In this document: piece by piece, positions 51,143 through 58,409 of the stretch
Position numbering within the stretch: position 1 is the first letter of the stretch
Layout of the letters: each line of letters begins with the position of its first letter
Origin: Acidobacteriota bacterium
GTDB lineage: Bacteria; Acidobacteriota; Terriglobia; Acidiferrales; UBA7541
Assembly: GCA_013289695.1 (NCBI GenBank)
Contig: JABCZK010000012.1
Span: forward strand, 62,001 to 126,000
DNA: 64,000 nucleotides
Direction: 5' to 3'
The notes under the pieces: model-generated
Told to the model about the DNA's origin: nothing
Databases searched by the model: none
What the model saw: only the letters and a program-made list of their open reading frames with translations
Program-made: the position numbers and the translations under genes

Positions 51143-51916
51143 TTATTTTGCACCTGGCCTCCGCGAAAGTTCCTTTTGAATATAACGCCGAACGTGGGGC
51201 GAGAGGCCTTCTAGCGTCGCCAGGTCTTTCAGGTCGCGCAGCGTGAGATTTGGTAGAAACGCCAGGACTACCGGAATGGGCGTGTGCGGATTTCGAACTA
51301 ACGCGACGCGGACATTGTACTGAACGGCCCAGCGCGGATGTTGCGCGACGGCGGCGACGACGCGTTCCGGCACGCCGGGTTTTGCCAGGACTTTCAGGAC
51401 TTGGCTCTCGGTGAGAAACGCGTTGGCTAGCGCGAGCTTGATCGCCTGCGGGAGGCCTTCGGCGAGGAGCGCGCCGACGACGCGGGCGGGGCCGCGGCGA
51501 GCGAGCGTCAGTTTTTGGCCAATCGGAAGTTGCGGCACGCGCGTGATCATTAATTCTTCGGCCACGCGACGGATTTCGGCGGGCGTGGAGGGCTGCAAGC
51601 TCAGGCGCACGAGGTCGAACAAATATAACTGGCGTAGCAGCGCCATCGCGAAGCGGCGCGGCGTGCGCGGATGTCGCGCGAGGCGGAAGCGCACGCCTTC
51701 GCTGGCGGTCCACTTCCCTTTTTCAGCGATGGCTGTGAGGACGTTCGCGGAAAGATCGAGGCGCTCGAGCATTTGGGAAATGTGCGGTTCTTCGATCAGC
51801 GGATTTTCAAGAAGTGCGAGGAGAGTCACTTCTTCGGGCTCGTGGATTAGCGCTTGCAAGTCTTCTTTCGGCGCGGATTGCGCACTTTGCGCCCGCGCGG
51901 GAAGTTCATCCGGCAT
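51143..51916 (-). CDS. Helical-repeat (LRV/HEAT-like) protein
   Basis: A 257-residue all-helical protein with irregular repeats of about 20-25 residues: LALLENPLIEEPHISQMLERLDLSANVLTAIAEKGKW, then VLKVLAKPGVPERVVAAVAQHPRWAVQYNVRVALVRNPHTPIPVVLAFLPNLTLRDLKDLA. The recurring 'ALVRNPHTP..VV..LL' pattern resembles leucine-rich-variant or DUF2336-type repeats, usually protein-binding scaffolds. No catalytic motif. It overlaps the amino-sugar kinase gene by 11 bases, so it is co-translated with it and may be part of the peptidoglycan-salvage unit, though its role there is not clear. Confidence 0.75.
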   Translation of the reverse strand: MPDELPARAQSAQSAPKEDLQALIHEPEEVTLLALLENPLIEEPHISQMLERLDLSANVLTAIAEKGKWTASEGVRFRLARHPRTPRRFAMALLRQLYLFDLVRLSLQPSTPAEIRRVAEELMITRVPQLPIGQKLTLARRGPARVVGALLAEGLPQAIKLALANAFLTESQVLKVLAKPGVPERVVAAVAQHPRWAVQYNVRVALVRNPHTPIPVVLAFLPNLTLRDLKDLATLEGLSPHVRRYIQKELSRRPGAK

Positions 51917-52865
51917 GAGCCTTGCGCTTCCCGAGATTAATCGCCATTTTCGCCGCAGCTTCGGCGGATTTCATTTGCAGCGCGACGACGCTGGCATGCG
52001 GCGCGAGGTCGTGGAGTCGCGCGTCAATCGCGGCGTCGAAGAATTTGCTGCGCCCGATGGTGCCGCCGGCCTTGGCGATGGAGATCTCGCAATCCTGCAT
52101 GGCGAGTTTTTCGATCACGCTGGCGGCGAGGTCGCCGAGCGATGCGGCGGCGGTGGTGAGGAGTTCGCAGGCGACCGCATCACCTTTGTCGCCAAGCTCG
52201 CCGACCAGAGGAAAGATGCGCGGGAAGACGTCGTCCGGATTTTTCACGACCCAGTCGAGGACGCGAGTCCATTCATTGCACCCGAGCCACTTTAGCATTT
52301 TGTCGCAGAGGGCGGTTTGCGGGCCGCGATTTTCTTCGGCGCGAACGACCGCGGCGAGAGCGCGACGTCCGATGTCGAAGGCGCTGCCTTCATCGCTGAA
52401 CCACGGACCGCGCCCTCCGGCTCGAGCGGTATGGCCGTGCGTATCGCGGCCGTATGCGGCGGAGCCGGTGCCCACGACCAGGATGACGCCTTCGCCTTCA
52501 CCTACGGCGGCGTTCAATGTGATCGCGAGGTCGGTGGTCACCGTGACTGCGGCTTCAGGAAAAGCGCGTTCCAGAAAAGTGGCTATGCGTTTCGCGACGG
52601 ATTCGCGGCCCGCGCCACCGATTCCCGCGCAGATACCGCGAATATCGCTGGCCTTCAGATGATGGCGTTCGAGGACCACGTCGGCTGCGTCGCTGAGCGT
52701 GAACCAGGCCTTCGCATATCCGGCGCGGAGCGGATTCGACGGGCCCGCGGTAGCGCGCGCCAGAACGTTCGCATCCGCGTCCATCAAAATGCAATCAGTT
52801 TTCGTGCCGCCACCATCGAAACCGAGATAGAACGAGGTTTCTGGCGCGGAATCTTGCTCAGTCAT
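51906..52865 (-). CDS. BadF/BadG-family N-acetylhexosamine kinase (MurK/GlcNAc-kinase-like)
   Basis: A 319-residue ASKHA-fold kinase. Phosphate-1 motif LGFDGGGTKTDCILMD at about residues 14-29, CAGIGGAGRESVAK, phosphate-2 region VTTDLAITLNAA, adenosine motif VILVVGTGSAAYGRD, and GGRGPWFSDEGSAFDIGRRAL, which is typical of GlcNAc kinase-like members. Characterised relatives phosphorylate GlcNAc, and MurK of Clostridium acetobutylicum acts on both MurNAc and GlcNAc. With NamZ, NagZ and MurQ nearby, a role in making MurNAc-6-phosphate and GlcNAc-6-phosphate from recycled murein sugars is the best guess. It is divergent from the symporter gene at 52950. Confidence 0.88.
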   Translation of the reverse strand: MTEQDSAPETSFYLGFDGGGTKTDCILMDADANVLARATAGPSNPLRAGYAKAWFTLSDAADVVLERHHLKASDIRGICAGIGGAGRESVAKRIATFLERAFPEAAVTVTTDLAITLNAAVGEGEGVILVVGTGSAAYGRDTHGHTARAGGRGPWFSDEGSAFDIGRRALAAVVRAEENRGPQTALCDKMLKWLGCNEWTRVLDWVVKNPDDVFPRIFPLVGELGDKGDAVACELLTTAAASLGDLAASVIEKLAMQDCEISIAKAGGTIGRSKFFDAAIDARLHDLAPHASVVALQMKSAEAAAKMAINLGKRKAHAG

Positions 52866-52949
52866 TCAGTTCACCATGCTTGACAGCGTTCAAAGCGGAC
52901 AGTTAGCATCCCGCGACCCACGGCCGCGATCGGAAACTAGATCAGCGCG

Positions 52950-54398
52950 ATGCAAATCAGCCCCATTGACCTCGGCATTCTGGTGCTCTATCTCGCGGGC
53001 ATCACGCTTTTCGGCGCGCGTTTCCGGCGCGGTCAGCAGAATCTGCGCGACTACTTTTTAGGCGGCCGCACGGCACCGTGGTGGGCGCTAGCTTGTTCGA
53101 TCGTCGCAACCGAAACTTCCACGCTCACTATCATCGGCACGCCGGCGATTGCCTATGGCGGAAACCTGGGATTTCTGCAACTGGTGCTGGGCTACCTCGT
53201 GGCGCGAGTGATCCTCTGCGTGGTACTTATACCACAATACTTCCAAGGCGAATTTTATACCGCCTACCAGCTTCTGGAAAAGCGTTTCGGTGCGCGGATG
53301 AGGTCGGTGGCGGCGGTAGTTTTTATGGGAACGCGGGCCCTGGCGGAGGGCGTGCGGATTTCGGCAATCGGGAAAGTGGTGAGCGTCGCGTTTGGGACCG
53401 GAGACCGCATTTCGATTTTGATTATCACGGTGCTGACGATGTTTTATACGTTTGAGGGCGGGATGCGAGCGGTGATTTGGACGGACGTGGTGCAATTCTT
53501 TTTGTATTTGACTGGCTCGGTGGCGGCGTTCTTTCTGTTGTTGCACAAAATTCCCGGCGGCTGGCCGGAAGTGACGCAAGTGGCTGCGGCGGCGGGCGGA
53601 AAATTGCGCGTGTTCGATTTCGCTTTCAGTTTGACGCAGAGTTTTACGTTTTGGTCCGGACTGATTGGGGGAACTTTCCTTACGATGGCGAGTCACGGGA
53701 CAGATCAGACCATGGTCCAGCGATTGCTCGCGGCGCGGAACGAACGCGATAGCAAGAAGGCGCTTTTGCTGAGCGGCGTGATTATTTTGGTGCAGTTCAC
53801 TTTGTTTCTGGTGATCGGCGTGATGCTTTTTGTGTACATGAGGAGTGGAATGCTGGTTGTGCCTGGAGGCGACCCGGATAGGATCTATCCTGCGTTCATT
53901 GTTCACGGCATGCCCGTAGGGCTTGCGGGAATTGTGCTGGCTTCGATTTTTGCAGTTGCGATGTCGAACGCCAGCGGCTCGTTGAACTCGCTGGCTTCAT
54001 CGAGCATGATGGATATGGGGAGGCGCCGCGCGGAAACCACGGCACAGTCGCTTGGCGCTTCGCGGCGGATGACGCTGGTATGGGGCGTCGTGTTGGGGCT
54101 GCTGGCGCTGGTGCCCTGGGGGCCGGTGCTGGTGGCGGGGTTGACGGTTGCATCCATCACCTACGGTGCTTTGCTGGGCGTGTTTTTGCTGGGGACTTGG
54201 AATGCACGGGCAAATGAAACGGGCGCGCTGCTGGGATTTGCGGCAGGACTTGCGACGATGATGGCGGTGAATCGGTTTACGCCGTTGGCGTGGAGTTGGT
54301 ATGTGCTGGCTGGAACGATTGTGACTTTTTTTGTAGGCACTATTGCGAGTGAAGTGGCGCGCGAGTCGAGAAATGTGGCGAGCGGCTCGGCGGATTAG
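52950..54398 (+). CDS. Sodium:solute symporter (SSS family)
   Basis: A 482-residue inner-membrane protein with 12-13 helices. The N terminus GARFRRGQQNLRDYFLGGRTAPWWALACSIVATETSTLTIIGTPAIAYGGNLGFLQLVLGYLVAR and the SSS hallmark SHGTDQTMVQRLLAARNERDSKKALL are clear; AVAMSNASGSLNSLASSSMMD contains the Na+-site Ser residues of helix 8. SSS proteins import sugars, amino acids, carboxylates or sialic acid with sodium. Located between the amino-sugar kinase and NamZ/NagZ genes, MurNAc, GlcNAc or a muropeptide sugar is a plausible substrate, but the sequence does not prove it. The gene begins 84 bases from the divergent kinase gene. Confidence 0.92.
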   Translation: MQISPIDLGILVLYLAGITLFGARFRRGQQNLRDYFLGGRTAPWWALACSIVATETSTLTIIGTPAIAYGGNLGFLQLVLGYLVARVILCVVLIPQYFQGEFYTAYQLLEKRFGARMRSVAAVVFMGTRALAEGVRISAIGKVVSVAFGTGDRISILIITVLTMFYTFEGGMRAVIWTDVVQFFLYLTGSVAAFFLLLHKIPGGWPEVTQVAAAAGGKLRVFDFAFSLTQSFTFWSGLIGGTFLTMASHGTDQTMVQRLLAARNERDSKKALLLSGVIILVQFTLFLVIGVMLFVYMRSGMLVVPGGDPDRIYPAFIVHGMPVGLAGIVLASIFAVAMSNASGSLNSLASSSMMDMGRRRAETTAQSLGASRRMTLVWGVVLGLLALVPWGPVLVAGLTVASITYGALLGVFLLGTWNARANETGALLGFAAGLATMMAVNRFTPLAWSWYVLAGTIVTFFVGTIASEVARESRNVASGSAD

Positions 54399-54429
54399 GT
54401 TTTTGTGCTCTGCGAGAGGCTTTTTCGGA

Positions 54430-55836
54430 ATGCCGGCAAAGAGTGGCGAAAGACTTGAGCTGATACGCGCGCTGGGGCCTTGGGCTGCTGCGGCCATCGT
54501 GATTGGGACGATGGTAGGCACGGGAATCTTTTTGAAGCCGGGTGAGATGGCGGCGGTGGGCGGATCGGTGAGCGTCGTCTATGCCGCGTGGATCGTGGGT
54601 GGGTTGCTGTCGCTTTTTGGGGCGCTTTCGTTTGCGGAACTGGGCGCGGCGTTGCCGGAAGCGGGCGGGCAGTACGCTTATTTGCGGAACGGGCTTGGGC
54701 CGTTGTGGGGATTTCTTTTTGGGTGGATGCATTCGACGGTGGGCGAATCGAGTTCGGCGGCGTCCATCGCGGCGGGATTCGCGCGATTTTCGAGTTTTCT
54801 GATTCCGGTGATTGCTGCGCCGATTTTTACGTGGCACGTCACCAATCCTTTCTCGGGCAAACCTTACGATTACGCATTCACCTGGGCGCAGCCACTGGCG
54901 GTGGCGGCGATCGCGCTTTTTACGTTCATCAATTATTTGGGAGTGCGGCTGGGCGGTCGCGTGCAGATTGCGTTGACGATTTTGAAGATTGCTTCGGTTC
55001 TGGCAATCGTCGCGGCTGGATTTTGGTTTGGACATGGAAGCATGGAACACTTTCATCCCTTCTGGCCAACTGGATCTGGCATTGGCACGATGGCTAAGTT
55101 CTTTGCGGCGCTGGCGGCTGCGCTGTGGGCTTATGACGGGTGGGAGGATCTGAACCGCGTCGGCTCGGAAGTGGAGCGGCCGCAGCGCAATATTCCCGTG
55201 GCGCTGATCGGCGGGACGATTCTGGTCGGCGGCATTTATTTGATGTTTAGCGCGGTTTGTTTTTATGCGCTGCCGTTTGCTAGCGTCGCGAGTTCGTCGC
55301 ATGTGGCTTCGGACGTGGTTTCCAGCTTCGCGGGGCGGGACGCGGCGGGCTGGATTACGATTGCGATGGTGATCGCGGCGCTGGGTACGCTGAATTCTTC
55401 GCTATTGAGTGGGGCGCGCGTGCCTTATGCGATGGCGCGAGACGGATTATTTTTTCGTGTCACGGGGATTGTGCATCCCAGATTTCGCACGCCGGGTGGG
55501 GCTTTGATTTTTCAGGGGACTTTGGCGGGATTCATGGCTTTGACTGGGACGTTTGAGGAGCTGACTTCCCTTTTTGTGTTTGCGGCTTGGATTTTTTATG
55601 CGCTGTCCGTTGTGGCGATGATGCGGCTGCGGCGTATCTCGCCTGAGCTTGCGCGTCCGTATCGAACGTGGGGTTACCCGGTAGTGCCGGCGTTGTTTGT
55701 GGCTGGGGCGTTGGCGCTTACGGTGAACATTTGGATTGAGCGGCCGGTGCGGTCGTCGATTGGGTTGGCGTTGATACTTTCGGGGCTTTTATTTTATCGC
55801 GCGTGGCGGGATCGGGGTGTGGAGACTCCTGGTTAG
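54430..55836 (+). CDS. APC-family amino acid permease
   Basis: A 468-residue inner-membrane transporter with 12 helices. IVIGTMVGTGIFLKPGEMAAVGG in helix 1 is the APC substrate-backbone motif; helix 6 has FFAALAAALWAYDGWEDLNRVGSEVERPQRNIPVALIGG. The APC/LAT-like branch handles neutral amino acids or exchanges them. ATG 54430 is chosen, 31 bases after the symporter stop; the frame extends upstream into the symporter gene but is not needed. Together with the symporter it may take up the sugar and peptide parts of murein fragments, which is inference from location. Confidence 0.92.
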   Translation: MPAKSGERLELIRALGPWAAAAIVIGTMVGTGIFLKPGEMAAVGGSVSVVYAAWIVGGLLSLFGALSFAELGAALPEAGGQYAYLRNGLGPLWGFLFGWMHSTVGESSSAASIAAGFARFSSFLIPVIAAPIFTWHVTNPFSGKPYDYAFTWAQPLAVAAIALFTFINYLGVRLGGRVQIALTILKIASVLAIVAAGFWFGHGSMEHFHPFWPTGSGIGTMAKFFAALAAALWAYDGWEDLNRVGSEVERPQRNIPVALIGGTILVGGIYLMFSAVCFYALPFASVASSSHVASDVVSSFAGRDAAGWITIAMVIAALGTLNSSLLSGARVPYAMARDGLFFRVTGIVHPRFRTPGGALIFQGTLAGFMALTGTFEELTSLFVFAAWIFYALSVVAMMRLRRISPELARPYRTWGYPVVPALFVAGALALTVNIWIERPVRSSIGLALILSGLLFYRAWRDRGVETPG

Positions 55837-55913
55837 AGTCCGGCGGCTATTCGCGGGAAGCTGAGGAAAAGATGTGTCGCACTTCGGGCGCTCGGGATTT
55901 ATTCGCGACTGTT

Positions 55914-55933
55914 CCCAGACCTTCCGGTCTGGG
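55914..55933. repeat. Perfect hairpin after the permease
   Basis: CCCAGACC-TTCC-GGTCTGGG, 77 bases after the permease stop. No T-tract. Further GC-rich partial palindromes (GCGCCTACGGCGC near 55946) fill 55837-56041; no gene seen. Confidence 0.6.
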
Positions 55934-56041
55934 CTCACTTGTGCCGCGCCTACGGCGCTCAGGCATGCGCTGGCGCGGTGCCACGGCGGCGTCTCGCCCT
56001 TCCGGGTCTGGAGGTCGTGACTTCGCTGGCAGCTGCACGGC

Positions 56042-57016
56042 TCAGAGTTTCACGTATGTGGCTGCGGGTGGGCGCGGCTGCGATCCTTGTGGGTCGAGCA
56101 GGTGCACGAGCAATTGAACGCCCTCGGCTAGACGCGGGCCGGGACGCGAGAAGTGGCTGTTGGCATCCACTGCGAAGATGCGGCGATTGCGGATGGCGGG
56201 GAGATTTTCCCAGTGTGTTGGGATTTTCGCGGCTTGGAATTCTTTCGCGTTGCGCGTCGCATCGTAGCCGCAGAGCATCACCAGGATCACATCGGCGTTG
56301 CTTTGCGCGATATCGTCCGCTGAAACTTTGAATGACGGGTGCCCTGCCCGGCCGAGTACATCATCGCCGCCTGCAATTGCCACCATTTCTGGAACCCAGT
56401 GGCCGCCTACGTAGAACGGGTCAAGCCATTCCAGGCAGGCCACGCGTGGGCGGACGGAAAAACCTCTAGCGGCTTGCGTGGTCGTGGACGCGCCAGCTTG
56501 CGCTGCGGCGGACGCTTGCCCGTTCGTGGATGCGGTGCGGGACGCGACGGCTTGCACTTTCGCCGTAAGCTCGGCGGCGAGCGTTTCGGCGCGTACGCGC
56601 GTGTTGGTTGCTTCGCCTGTGCGAATGATGTCCTGCCAAACGTCATCCAGTGAGTGAGGAGTAAGCGTCAGGACGCGCGGCGGGCGCGAGAAACGCGTCA
56701 ACGCTGTGGCAAGATCGTCGGGCGATGCGGCGCAGACGTGGCACAGATCCTGGGTGACGATCAAGTCGGGCGCGAGGGACGCAAGCAGGTCGGCGTCAAC
56801 CGCGTAAATGCTTTCGCCGCGGGCGACGAGTTCGCTAACCTGGCGATCGATTTCCGCGGGCGCAGCGGTGGGATCCACGCGTGGCCTAATCAGCGCGGGT
56901 TTGCTGGCCGCTTCCGGCGGGAAATCACATTCGTGCGTGATGCCGACGACCTGATCGCCGACGCCGAGCGCGTACAGGATTTCGGTTGCCGAAGGAAGCA
57001 GCGAGACGATTCGCAT
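56042..57016 (-). CDS. BtuF-like cobalamin/metal-chelate binding protein
   Basis: A 324-residue periplasmic-binding-protein fold of the BtuF/FepB/TroA class: MRIVSLLPSATEILYALGVGDQVVGITHECDFP, ESIYAVDADLLASLAPDLIVTQDLCHVCA, then CLEWLDPFYVGGHWVPEMVAIAGG and FAVDANSHFSRPGPRLAEGVQLL. These segments fit the cobalamin-binding subgroup. There is no signal peptide, so it is either cytoplasmic or uses an unrecognised export route, an oddity shared by many relatives. A low-complexity Ala/Thr/Gln insert (about residues 170-195) lies in the linker between lobes. No ABC permease or ATPase genes are adjacent. The in-frame ATG at 57034 is an alternative start. Confidence 0.82.
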   Translation of the reverse strand: MRIVSLLPSATEILYALGVGDQVVGITHECDFPPEAASKPALIRPRVDPTAAPAEIDRQVSELVARGESIYAVDADLLASLAPDLIVTQDLCHVCAASPDDLATALTRFSRPPRVLTLTPHSLDDVWQDIIRTGEATNTRVRAETLAAELTAKVQAVASRTASTNGQASAAAQAGASTTTQAARGFSVRPRVACLEWLDPFYVGGHWVPEMVAIAGGDDVLGRAGHPSFKVSADDIAQSNADVILVMLCGYDATRNAKEFQAAKIPTHWENLPAIRNRRIFAVDANSHFSRPGPRLAEGVQLLVHLLDPQGSQPRPPAATYVKL

Positions 57017-57075
57017 GGAGTTATCGTAACGCATACGCGCGCGGTTTGCAGCGGCGCGCGTCCGACATAAGCGAT

Positions 57076-58353
57076 CTAATCGTAGAGCAGATACTTCGCG
57101 CGGAGCGCGCGGAAATCCGCGAGGTCGCTATCCCAGCTGACGATGATGCCGGCGGGGGCTTGATACTGGATCAGGGCGTCCAACGTGGTCTGCGAGGCAA
57201 GCAAATCCATCAGCTTCGTGACCTGGAAGCGTTCGGGATAGAGGCGGTGGAGCGCGTCGGTGATCTCGAGGCCGGTGCGGATGGAGTCGAACGCGTCGTG
57301 GTCGGTGATTGCGAGTTTCACGCCGGCGCAGACTTCACCCTTGTAGAGACCATCGCTGGGAGTAAAACTGGCAGAGGCAAGGCTCACGCCGGGAATTTGT
57401 CGCGGGGTCAGCGAATTCAGCAAGACATCGGAATGGATCCAGGGTGCGCCCAGTTGTTCGAACGGCGCATCGGTGCCGCGGCCGACGGACACTCCAGCGG
57501 GCTGCAGGATTTCGATGCCAGGGTACAAGAGGGCTTCGTTGAGCGTGCGCAGATTGGGCGAGGGCGGGATCCATGTGAGGCCGGTCTGGTCGAATGTCTG
57601 ACTGCGACGCCAATTTTTCATGGCGATGACGTGCAGGTCGAGGCCCATTTTATTTTCGCCGTTAAACATGCGGGCCAACTCGCCGAGCGTCATGCCATAG
57701 ATGACCGGCAAGCGAAAATATCCGACGAAGGAAATGCGCGATGGATCGAGCATCGGGCCTTGGATTTTTTCGCCGCCGAGAGGGTCGGGGCGATCAAGAA
57801 CGAAGAACGGGATTTTGTGCTTTGCGGCGGCTTCCATACAATAGCCCATGGTGGTGATGAAAGTGTAGAAGCGCACGCCGGCGCCTTGAATGTCGAAGAC
57901 CAGAGCGTCGAGGCCCTGCAACATTTGGTCGCTGGGGCGGCGCGTGTCACCGTACAGGCTGAAGATTTGTAGTCCGGTGGCGGAGTCCGTGTCGTTTCCG
58001 ACTTTCGCGTCGAGTTGGCCGGCGATGCCGTGCTCGGGGCTGAAGAGCGCGACGAGTTTTACGCCGTCGGCGTGGGCGAGGACGTCGATGGTGCGGCGGC
58101 CCTGCGAATCCACTCCTGTTTGATTGGTGATCAGGCCGACGCGTTTGCCGCGCAGTGCGGCGAAATTTTGCTCTTCGAGGACGTCAATGCCGGTTTTCGT
58201 GCGATCGGTGCCCTGCGCGGACTCTGCTAACGCTGTCGCGCGAGGCGCGGGGCGGAGCGCAAGGCTGCCTACGCCTAGGACGCCCGCGAAGACGAGCAAA
58301 ATTGGAACGAAACCGATACGAAACATTGTGGGGGAGGATTCGTTGTGCGCCAT
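57076..58353 (-). CDS. namZ: NamZ-like exo-beta-N-acetylmuramidase (DUF1343, GH171)
   Basis: A 425-residue exported protein with an N-terminal hydrophobic segment (IGFVPILLVFAGVLGVGSLAL). DUF1343 signatures are GKRVGLITNQTGVDSQG, VALFSPEHGIAGQLDAKVGND, LDALVFDIQGAGVRFYTFITTMGYCMEAAAKH, VLDRPDPLGG and SVGRGTDAPFEQLGAPWI. The founding member, NamZ of Bacillus subtilis, releases MurNAc from the non-reducing end of murein fragments. Beside NagZ, MurQ and a MurK-like kinase this role fits very well. It is divergent from the nagZ fusion and shares its promoter region. ATG 58353 (near-leaderless) or ATG 58326 could be the start. Confidence 0.9.
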   Translation of the reverse strand: MAHNESSPTMFRIGFVPILLVFAGVLGVGSLALRPAPRATALAESAQGTDRTKTGIDVLEEQNFAALRGKRVGLITNQTGVDSQGRRTIDVLAHADGVKLVALFSPEHGIAGQLDAKVGNDTDSATGLQIFSLYGDTRRPSDQMLQGLDALVFDIQGAGVRFYTFITTMGYCMEAAAKHKIPFFVLDRPDPLGGEKIQGPMLDPSRISFVGYFRLPVIYGMTLGELARMFNGENKMGLDLHVIAMKNWRRSQTFDQTGLTWIPPSPNLRTLNEALLYPGIEILQPAGVSVGRGTDAPFEQLGAPWIHSDVLLNSLTPRQIPGVSLASASFTPSDGLYKGEVCAGVKLAITDHDAFDSIRTGLEITDALHRLYPERFQVTKLMDLLASQTTLDALIQYQAPAGIIVSWDSDLADFRALRAKYLLYD

Positions 58354-58394
58354 GCGACCGTGTGTTATATACAGCCGCGGGATGCGAGCGTCAA
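58343..58394. promoter_or_regulatory. Overlapping divergent promoters sharing one palindromic -10 box (namZ/nagZ)
   Basis: TATATA at 58366-58371 is its own reverse complement. For the plus-strand nagZ gene, TTGTGC at 58343-58348 lies exactly 17 bases upstream. For the minus-strand namZ gene, TTGACG (plus-strand CGTCAA at 58389-58394) also lies exactly 17 bases away. RNA polymerase could bind in only one direction at a time. The nagZ -35 box lies at the start of the namZ coding region. Confidence 0.6.
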
Positions 58395-58409
58395 CATGGA
58401 AGGTTCCGA

